Below are positions 4,779-10,117 of a stretch of DNA of 13,225 nucleotides, in pieces. The stretch comes from Patescibacteria group bacterium. GTDB taxonomy: Bacteria; Patescibacteriota; Patescibacteriia; UBA1558; GWA2-36-10. The stretch is taken from the NCBI GenBank assembly GCA_030917205.1, contig JAUPVE010000008.1, forward strand, positions 1 to 13,225, given 5' to 3'. The notes below the pieces were generated by a model that saw only the letters and a program-made list of their open reading frames with translations, was not told the DNA's origin and searched no databases. A program made the position numbers and the translations under genes. How positions within the stretch are numbered: the stretch's first letter is position 1; each line of letters starts with the position of its first letter.

Positions 4779-6866
4779 ATGTCTAATTTATTCAAAAAGA
4801 TTTTTGTTAGCTTTTCTGTGTTGTCTGTAGTAGTTTGGTCAAGCGGAGCGAGCGCTTTGACTGATCAGGCTATGGCCAATGAAGATGAATTAACAAATAA
4901 GATGGTGACCGTGTGTCACACTGATGTTGATGATGTCAGAACAGAAATAGAGGTGGCTATGAAAGATCTCGACGCACACCTCGAAGCTGGTGATGTCAAA
5001 GGAAGGTGTCCACACGTAGAGTTGATTGTCCCACCAGTAGTAGTGCATGGTGAATGGTGTAGTGCTTTATTGGGTATTTTTCAATCCCCAATGGATAACA
5101 ATCAAGTTATTAATTTGCTCGGTGATTCAGATTTGAGCGATGTGCCTGTAATGGCTGAGTGGTATGAGGATGGTAATAATACCGCCTGTCACGCTCGTTT
5201 TGATGCTACCTTTGATCAAAGTAATTATTTGAACATTGATTGGTGTGCTGGTCTTCTACAGGGTGTAAAAGACGGATATGGCTCCCATGTTGGTGATGCT
5301 AAGTATTCCGAGATGTTTAATTTGGTTGATAATGAAGCTGGTGGTGACATTGGAGCTATTAATTTGAGTGATCATAGCAAGGCTGTTGGTTTGGCCGCTG
5401 CTGGTGATCAAGCTGCCTGCTATGCCTATTACAATTTCCCAGCTTGGCCAACGCCTATTTGTGGTAATGGTCAAATTGAAGAAGGTGAACAATGTGATGA
5501 TGCTAATACAGTAAGTGGCGATGCTTGTAGTGCTACTTGTCAGATAGAAGTACCACAGCCAACAGCTACTCGTAGCCAATGGTGCAGTGCTTTATACGGT
5601 ATTATGCAGTCCCCAATGGATAATAATCTCGTGATTGATATTGATGGTAATGGCACAGTAGATTTGAGTGATAATTTAAGTCCTTGGTATACTGCAAATA
5701 ATGATGCTGCTTGTTACGGACGTTTTGATTTAGGAGATGGTGAATTTAATTTCAATCAAGAAAATTATACCAATATTGATTGGTGTGCTGGTCTAGCAAA
5801 GGGAGTTTCGGATTTTTATGGTACCAGTACTACTACCGCTGAATTTTCTACAATTTTTGATTTAAATGATGATGGTTCAATTAACTTAATTGATGTAGGC
5901 GTCTTAGCTGGTCTAGTAACGGCTGGTGATCAAGCTGCTTGCTATGCCCACTATGTGCCACCAATGCCTCAGTGGTCAGTGGACCCTCAGAATTGTGAAT
6001 CAGTAGAGCATGCTACTAGCTACAACGCTTACCCAGATTGTGGTGTTACTGCTTGTGAAAGTGGTTATGTTTTGACCGGCGGTGCTTGTGTAGCTGAAAA
6101 CAGATCTTCCGGTGGCGGCGGTGGTGGAGGCGGCGGTAGTTATTCTGCTTTTAATATATTCAATGTCCAAAATAGCTCAATTGGCACTTCAGCCAATATT
6201 ACTTGGCAAACCAACCGTCAATCATTGACTTGGATGCTATATGGCACTTCTACTTCCTATGGTTCTGAATACCAAGGCGCCAACTATCACACTGCTCATA
6301 CTCTAGAATTAACAAATTTGTTACCAGGTACTTTGTATCATTATCAAGTCAGAGCCAAAGATGCTAGTAACAATACGGTTTATGATATTGATCGCACCTT
6401 TACTACCCCTGGCTTTGTTCCACAGGTTTTGGGTGTTAAAGAAGAGGCTTGTATACCAGATGTAGATGGTGATATCAAAGATGTGATGAATTTTATAAAT
6501 GGATCTTTGATTCGCGCTTGCGGACCAGGAGTCTATCATGTCTTGGGTAATAAGATGTACCATGTTCCAAATTGGCAATATTTACATGACAATTATTTTG
6601 CCCAGAGAATATACAATGTAGCTCCTGAGGTTTTAGACCAGTATACTCAGACCATGACTGATGATAAATCAGTCAGAGGCAATGGTGTACAGAAAGTATC
6701 AGGCACCAAGCTATATGCTGACGGTACACTACTTAAAGCCAAAGATGGTAAAATATATGTCATTATGAATGGTCATAAAGTGCATATTGTATCTTTAGAA
6801 GATCTCAAGAAATATGCTGGCAACAAGATGTATAGTGTTACTGATCAGGTTTTGAATCAATACTAA
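4779..6866 (+). CDS. Large secreted surface protein: duplicated dockerin-like region, DUF4215-type repeat, Gly9 linker, FnIII, C-terminal modules
   Basis: The 695-aa product begins with a signal peptide (cleavage near ASA, residues 24-26). A Cys/His segment follows (about 43-78, VTVCH...DAHLEAGD...GRCP), similar to the VTICH...AHLAHGD motif of other secreted bacterial proteins. Two copies of a roughly 128-aa region (about 90-218 and 266-392) share WCSAL, QSPMDNN, NIDWCAGL and AAGDQAACYA-like blocks; copy B has cleaner calcium loops (DIDGNGTVDLSD, DLNDDGSINLID). Between them is a DUF4215/Cys-rich repeat (227-255, CGNGQIEEGEQCDD). Then come another Cys-rich segment (402-438), nine glycines (445-453), a fibronectin III-like domain (456-545), and two copies of a C-terminal module (about 548-621 and 640-695), also found once in the protein at 1490. 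No enzyme domain is visible, so adhesion or surface structure is most likely. No Shine-Dalgarno precedes ATG 4779. Confidence 0.87.
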   Translation: MSNLFKKIFVSFSVLSVVVWSSGASALTDQAMANEDELTNKMVTVCHTDVDDVRTEIEVAMKDLDAHLEAGDVKGRCPHVELIVPPVVVHGEWCSALLGIFQSPMDNNQVINLLGDSDLSDVPVMAEWYEDGNNTACHARFDATFDQSNYLNIDWCAGLLQGVKDGYGSHVGDAKYSEMFNLVDNEAGGDIGAINLSDHSKAVGLAAAGDQAACYAYYNFPAWPTPICGNGQIEEGEQCDDANTVSGDACSATCQIEVPQPTATRSQWCSALYGIMQSPMDNNLVIDIDGNGTVDLSDNLSPWYTANNDAACYGRFDLGDGEFNFNQENYTNIDWCAGLAKGVSDFYGTSTTTAEFSTIFDLNDDGSINLIDVGVLAGLVTAGDQAACYAHYVPPMPQWSVDPQNCESVEHATSYNAYPDCGVTACESGYVLTGGACVAENRSSGGGGGGGGGSYSAFNIFNVQNSSIGTSANITWQTNRQSLTWMLYGTSTSYGSEYQGANYHTAHTLELTNLLPGTLYHYQVRAKDASNNTVYDIDRTFTTPGFVPQVLGVKEEACIPDVDGDIKDVMNFINGSLIRACGPGVYHVLGNKMYHVPNWQYLHDNYFAQRIYNVAPEVLDQYTQTMTDDKSVRGNGVQKVSGTKLYADGTLLKAKDGKIYVIMNGHKVHIVSLEDLKKYAGNKMYSVTDQVLNQY
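5046..5954 (+). repeat. Intragenic duplication in the large surface protein
   Basis: Copy A is at about 5046-5432 and copy B at about 5574-5954, separated by the DUF4215-type Cys repeat. Shared blocks in the same order are WCSAL.GI.QSPMDNN, NIDWCAGL..GV, and GDQAACYA.Y. Copy A's calcium loops have decayed (LLGDSDLSD), while copy B's are intact. Confidence 0.8.
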
Positions 6867-6877
6867 ATAATCTAAAT

Positions 6878-6910
6878 AAAAGCGTCCCCACTGGGGGCGT
6901 TTTTATTTTT
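6878..6910 (+). terminator. Strong rho-independent terminator after the large surface protein gene
   Basis: CGTCCCC pairs with GGGGGCG (one T-G) around loop ACT, flanked by AAAA before and TTTTTATTTTT after. It begins 11 nt after the TAA stop. The A/T flanks make it potentially bidirectional. Confidence 0.9.
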
Positions 6911-6919
6911 ATAATGATA

Positions 6920-6928
6920 TGCTATATT
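6920..6928 (+). promoter_or_regulatory. Candidate extended -10 promoter for mutM
   Basis: TGCTATATT is an extended -10 element (TGN plus TATATT). The -35 position falls in the T run of the preceding terminator (TTTTTA), which is a weak match. Transcription would start near 6935, about 20 nt before ATG 6955. Confidence 0.4.
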
Positions 6929-6954
6929 TCATTAGCTGAAATTGAATAAAAAAT

Positions 6955-7815
6955 ATGCCAGAACTGCCAGAAGTAGAGACAATAAGAAGGGGCTTGCAAG
7001 CCAATATTATTAACAAAAAAATTGTTAAAATTGATATTCATAAACCTAAACAGGTTCATGGTGATGCTTTGGTTTTTCGAAAGAAGATACTTGGTAATAA
7101 GATTGTCAGAGTTGATCGTATTGGTAAGCTACTAATTTTTAAATTACAAAAAGGCGAGGATTATCTATTGGTACATCTCAAGATGACTGGCCAGCTCATT
7201 TATAAAAATAAAAAAAGCATTGTGGCTGGCGGACACAATCTGCCTATCGGTGAGCAGCTACCAAATAAGTATTCGCATATTATTATTTATTTTAATGACA
7301 ATTCTATTTTGTTTTACAATGATTTACGTCAGTTTGGCTATCTGAAAATTGTGCACCATCTAGTCAAAGAAGAAATAAAAAGTAAATATGGCTTAGAACC
7401 TTTGACAAAAGATTTTACTTGGCTAAATTTTTTGGCGCTTATGGAAAAAAAGAAAGGCATCTTGAAAAGTATTTTATTGAATCAACAAGTTTTTTCTGGG
7501 ATTGGCAATATCTATGCTGATGAAATTTGTTTTCGAGCAGGTGTCAGGCCTGATAGGCGAGTAGAGAGTTTAAAAGCAGGAGAGCAAAAAAAAATTTATC
7601 AGGCTTGTCAGTATATCATGTCCAAGGCTGTAGCTTCAGGCGGTACGACTTTTAGTGATTATCGGACGACGGATGGTGCTCACGGAGCTTATGTGAAGTA
7701 TTTGAAAGTCTATGGTCGGGCTAAGCAGAAGTGTTTAAAGTGTAAAAATAATAAAATTACTAAGTATAAAGTGGCTGGCCGAGGCACTCATTTTTGTGGT
7801 TATTGTCAGCAATAA
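6955..7815 (+). CDS. mutM: Formamidopyrimidine-DNA glycosylase (Fpg/MutM)
   Basis: This 286-aa protein removes oxidised purines such as 8-oxoguanine and nicks the abasic site (beta,delta-elimination). It begins MPELPEVETI with catalytic Pro2 and Glu3. Lys58 lies in RIGKLLIF, the family's catalytic-site lysine motif. HLKMTGQ (M77) and DLRQFG (R125, F127) match the residues that fill the gap left by the flipped base. The H2TH region contains GIGNIYADE (182-190). The C-terminal zinc finger has C260-x2-C263 and C281-x2-C284 with GRGTHF between. All key residues are present, so the enzyme should be active. It is somewhat longer than the usual length of about 270, mainly through a loop at about 84-107. 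No Shine-Dalgarno precedes the start. It sits between a terminator and the promoter of the next unit, so it is probably transcribed alone. Confidence 0.96.
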   Translation: MPELPEVETIRRGLQANIINKKIVKIDIHKPKQVHGDALVFRKKILGNKIVRVDRIGKLLIFKLQKGEDYLLVHLKMTGQLIYKNKKSIVAGGHNLPIGEQLPNKYSHIIIYFNDNSILFYNDLRQFGYLKIVHHLVKEEIKSKYGLEPLTKDFTWLNFLALMEKKKGILKSILLNQQVFSGIGNIYADEICFRAGVRPDRRVESLKAGEQKKIYQACQYIMSKAVASGGTTFSDYRTTDGAHGAYVKYLKVYGRAKQKCLKCKNNKITKYKVAGRGTHFCGYCQQ

Positions 7816-7822
7816 TCACATA

Positions 7823-7851
7823 TTGACTAAAACATAAAAAAGTGATATAAT
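7823..7851 (+). promoter_or_regulatory. Near-consensus promoter of the SPFH-like gene
   Basis: TTGACT (7823-7828) and TATAAT (7846-7851) are 17 bp apart, and TGA directly before the -10 makes an extended -10 element. This is the strongest promoter-like sequence in the window. It predicts a start near 7858 and a leader of about 107 nt. Confidence 0.85.
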
Positions 7852-7861
7852 AATACACTGT

Positions 7862-7882
7862 CATAAAACCCTTTGTTTTATG
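7862..7882 (+). promoter_or_regulatory. 5' leader hairpin I (loop CCTTT)
   Basis: CATAAAAC and GTTTTATG form a perfect 8-bp stem with loop CCTTT, starting about 4 nt after the predicted transcription start. Such a hairpin can protect an mRNA 5' end. Its loop is exactly complementary to AAAGG at 7952-7956 in the Shine-Dalgarno hairpin. Confidence 0.55.
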
Positions 7883-7946
7883 CAATGTTCTTAGACAATC
7901 TTGGAAACTAGTGAATATAGAGTCTTGAGAGAAGAGTAACCTGCAA

Positions 7947-7961
7947 ACCCTAAAGGAGGGT
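7947..7961 (+). promoter_or_regulatory. Shine-Dalgarno in a small hairpin (leader hairpin II)
   Basis: AAAGGAGGG at 7952-7960 is a very strong ribosome binding site, 4 nt from ATG 7965, and it decides the start. ACCCT (7947-7951) can pair with AGGGT (7957-7961), placing half of the site in a 5-bp stem and AAAGG in the loop. Stem stability is modest. Confidence 0.6.
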
Positions 7962-7964
7962 GTC

Positions 7965-9473
7965 ATGGAAAGCTATCTCGGGGACATGGCGATTGTGGTC
8001 GTCGTGTTGTTGATTTGTGCGGTGGTCTGGGACTCGAAGATCAAGCCGATCTTCAAGGCTCTCGCTGCTGCTGTCCTGCTCATTGGTACTGGGCTATTCG
8101 TAGCCTGGCACCACCATCTGTTCGTGTTTGCGTCTTTCAGGGGCATTGATGGCCAGAAGATGGAGGGCGTGGCCACTAAGGTCACTGCTTTTCACGGGCC
8201 TTCGCTCTTGCAGATCATCTTCGCTGTCGTCATTCTGTCTGCTTTCGTGGTGTTTTTCAAGAAAACCATGGAACCAAAGGAGTGGTCGGCTGAGAAGGAC
8301 GAGAACGGCAAGGTCGTGAAACAACCCTCTGTGCGTTGGTTCAGTCTTGCTTCCTGTGTACTCATTGGACTTTTCTTGCCTTTGGCCATTTGTTGGCCTG
8401 GAGTGGTTTATTTCTGGATCTTGGTCTTGATTGGTCTGGGTCTGGATTTGGCCTACGTCGTACCATTTCTGCACATCTACTCGGTCTTGTGGTTTCAGAA
8501 GCCGGTCAAGTTTTGGCGTGCTGGCTTACATTTTGGCCCGCCGAGCTGGTTGCCAAAAAATGTCTTCGACATTTGGAACCTGGCACGTGAGCGCATTGAA
8601 GCCTCGGACAAGACTGAACAGCTACCAACTGCTGACACTAAGGTGTTAAAGTTTGGTAAGAAGAAGTCGGCTAAGACAGCCGAGACGAGCGATGATAGCA
8701 CTAAGACAGACGAGGAAGATACTTTTAGTGCGACGATTTCTCTGGTGATGTGGATGGTCTTCTGGACCAACTACAAACCAGAGATATTCATCCGCTATTC
8801 TCGGACGGACCGTGACCAGTTGAAGACCATGGTCTTCAACATTACTGAGGCTTATTTGGCCGAACAGCTTTTGGGCCTGACTTTTGAAGAAGCTCGAGAG
8901 AAGACCGATTACTTCGTGACTCAGGTTGATCTGCGTCATGAAGCTGAACACTCTGTCAGCCATAGGCATTTGGCTGAATTCAAGGCCATGGAGAAGCGCG
9001 GAGCCTCGGATAGCGAATGGTTGGCATTCGCTACGAGGGTTTTCGACTTGAACGAAGGAGAAGGAGAAAAGAGTAGGCAGAAGGTGCTTGCCTACGGCCG
9101 TTTCCTGGAGCTGAGAAACCGGATCTTGCATTTGGTCGGGTGTTTTCTCGATGACATCCGTATCAAGGATCGGAATGCCGATCCCAAGGTCGAAGAAGCT
9201 CTCAATGCTGTCACACTGGCCCGTCTGGAATTGCAAAAGGCGTTGGTCAACATCGAGAAGGGGCAGGCTGAAGGTCAGGCTGCCAGTGAGCGTGAAAGTG
9301 AGGCTTTGAGAGGAGTTTTGGCTCTGATCAAGGAAGAGAACAATGCGGCTGCTCTGGCCGTGTGGACTGATTTCCAAAAATCTACACACAACCAGAACGT
9401 CAACATCGGTGGTATCGATATTGGTGCCGCCCTGGCTCAGCTGGCTAAGGCAGCTAGTCAGAACAAGAAGTAG
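7965..9473 (+). CDS. Multi-TM SPFH/band-7-like membrane protein
   Basis: The 502-aa protein has four to five hydrophobic helices in its first 170 residues (about 8-22, 30-48, 82-98, 127-145 and 147-170). A possible SPFH domain follows (about 178-402), interrupted by a charged low-complexity insert (about 230-253, KKK...DDSTKTDEED). The best evidence is the end: GCFLDDIRIKD (392-402), then PKVEEALNAVTLARLELQKA and an Ala/Glu/Gln-rich helix (412-450). This matches the way stomatin/flotillin domains end (G..V..V.I.D, then P..V..A...A..A) and enter a coiled coil. SPFH proteins form rings or cages on membranes and often work with proteases. Its base use stands out: 15 of the first 20 codons end in G or C, against 8 of 20 in mutM. 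It has its own promoter, strong Shine-Dalgarno and terminator. A more specific function cannot be given. Confidence 0.65.
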   Translation: MESYLGDMAIVVVVLLICAVVWDSKIKPIFKALAAAVLLIGTGLFVAWHHHLFVFASFRGIDGQKMEGVATKVTAFHGPSLLQIIFAVVILSAFVVFFKKTMEPKEWSAEKDENGKVVKQPSVRWFSLASCVLIGLFLPLAICWPGVVYFWILVLIGLGLDLAYVVPFLHIYSVLWFQKPVKFWRAGLHFGPPSWLPKNVFDIWNLARERIEASDKTEQLPTADTKVLKFGKKKSAKTAETSDDSTKTDEEDTFSATISLVMWMVFWTNYKPEIFIRYSRTDRDQLKTMVFNITEAYLAEQLLGLTFEEAREKTDYFVTQVDLRHEAEHSVSHRHLAEFKAMEKRGASDSEWLAFATRVFDLNEGEGEKSRQKVLAYGRFLELRNRILHLVGCFLDDIRIKDRNADPKVEEALNAVTLARLELQKALVNIEKGQAEGQAASERESEALRGVLALIKEENNAAALAVWTDFQKSTHNQNVNIGGIDIGAALAQLAKAASQNKK

Positions 9474-9490
9474 TTTCCAAGATGAGTGAG

Positions 9491-9539
9491 AGCCCCGATT
9501 TTTGTGCAGCGTGTGCAGGAATCGGGGCTTGTTTTTTTT
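9491..9539 (+). terminator. Strong rho-independent terminator of the SPFH-like gene
   Basis: AGCCCCGATT and AATCGGGGCT form a perfect 10-bp stem; the 19-base interior holds a further TGCA/TGCA pair. G plus eight T residues follow. It begins 17 nt after the stop. Confidence 0.92.
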
Positions 9540-9556
9540 GAAAAAAAATGTCATGA

Positions 9557-9580
9557 TAATAATGATTTAAATTATTATTA
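9557..9580. promoter_or_regulatory. 24-bp AT-only-type palindrome upstream of the right-hand operon
   Basis: A 24-base inverted repeat centred on ATTTAAAT has 11 of 12 pairs exact and the remaining one G-T. It ends 14 bases before ATG 9595 and contains only one base that is not A or T. It could be an operator for the operon. Because it is nearly pure A/T, chance is a real alternative. No clear promoter is seen in this gap. Confidence 0.35.
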
Positions 9581-9594
9581 AAAACAAAAATTTT

Positions 9595-9933
9595 ATGGAA
9601 GATGTGATCCAAAATTTTGTTCTGGATTTATTAAAACAAGCAGGTATTGATCAGATGCCAGAAGATTTTAAAAAAGAGTATACGGAAAAATTAGCCGTGG
9701 AAGCCGAAAGGCGTTTGGGTGTGATGGCTATGGAAGAACTGGATGCCAAAGGTTTAGAGGAGTTTGAAGCTTTTATGGCTACAAACAATGCTCCAAAATC
9801 AGAAGATTTTTTGGAGTTTTTTAATAGTCATATTACTGATTTTAGTGCTAAAAGTAATAAAACATTACAAGAATTTGCTCAAGAATTTTTAAGTAGTGCT
9901 ACTGACCTCAAAGGCACAAAATTATCCGTTTAA
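9595..9933 (+). CDS. DUF5663-like small acidic helical protein
   Basis: The 112-aa product has no signal peptide or membrane segment. It is acidic and predicted helical: LLKQAGIDQMPEDFKKEYTEKL, then RRLGVMAMEELDAKGLEEFEAFM, then a short SEDFLEFFNSHITDF block. This order (L...G....P...K......L......R.......L.......F), ending in a helix with F..F......D, matches my recollection of the DUF5663 family, which is common in candidate-phyla bacteria and has no assigned function. It is first in a tight operon with the genes at 9940 and 10118. ATG 9595 follows AAAACAAAAATTTT with no Shine-Dalgarno. Confidence 0.7.
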   Translation: MEDVIQNFVLDLLKQAGIDQMPEDFKKEYTEKLAVEAERRLGVMAMEELDAKGLEEFEAFMATNNAPKSEDFLEFFNSHITDFSAKSNKTLQEFAQEFLSSATDLKGTKLSV

Positions 9934-9939
9934 TTTTTG

Positions 9940-10116
9940 ATGGCACATATGACTAATAATGAAAAAATTAAACGTTTTAGGGATATTTATGATGAGTTTT
10001 TAGTTGCTTTTGAAAAAATTAAAGCTAAAGCAGCCGAGCGCACAGTTGCCAAAATAAAAGCTCAAGAAAAAGCGGAAATTGATGATTTATTATCCAAAAT
10101 AAATAAAGATTACTAA
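9940..10116 (+). CDS. Small charged helical protein, 58 aa, unknown function
   Basis: This short frame starts at ATG 9940, 6 nt after the previous stop, and ends at TAA 10114-10116. The peptide (MAHMTNNEKIKRF...DDLLSKINKDY) is rich in Lys, Glu and Ala and should be one long helix, probably a coiled coil. A second in-frame ATG at 9949 is a possible alternative start. It is supported by tight packing between two co-directional genes and by codon use like theirs. I do not recognise the family. It may be a small partner of the giant protein encoded 1 nt downstream. Confidence 0.7.
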   Translation: MAHMTNNEKIKRFRDIYDEFLVAFEKIKAKAAERTVAKIKAQEKAEIDDLLSKINKDY

Positions 10117-10117
10117 T

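Noticed and set aside
6112..6135. GGCGGCGGTGGTGG run as a microsatellite or phase-variation tract
   Set aside because: It encodes nine glycines with mixed GGC/GGT/GGA codons in a linker between domains; the unit is 3 bases, so slippage would not shift the frame.
7973..9554. Long open frames on the minus strand across the SPFH-like gene, including one of about 300 codons
   Set aside because: They overlap a gene with a clear promoter, ribosome binding site and terminator on the + strand, have no such signals of their own, and their peptides look like antisense of a GC-richer gene.
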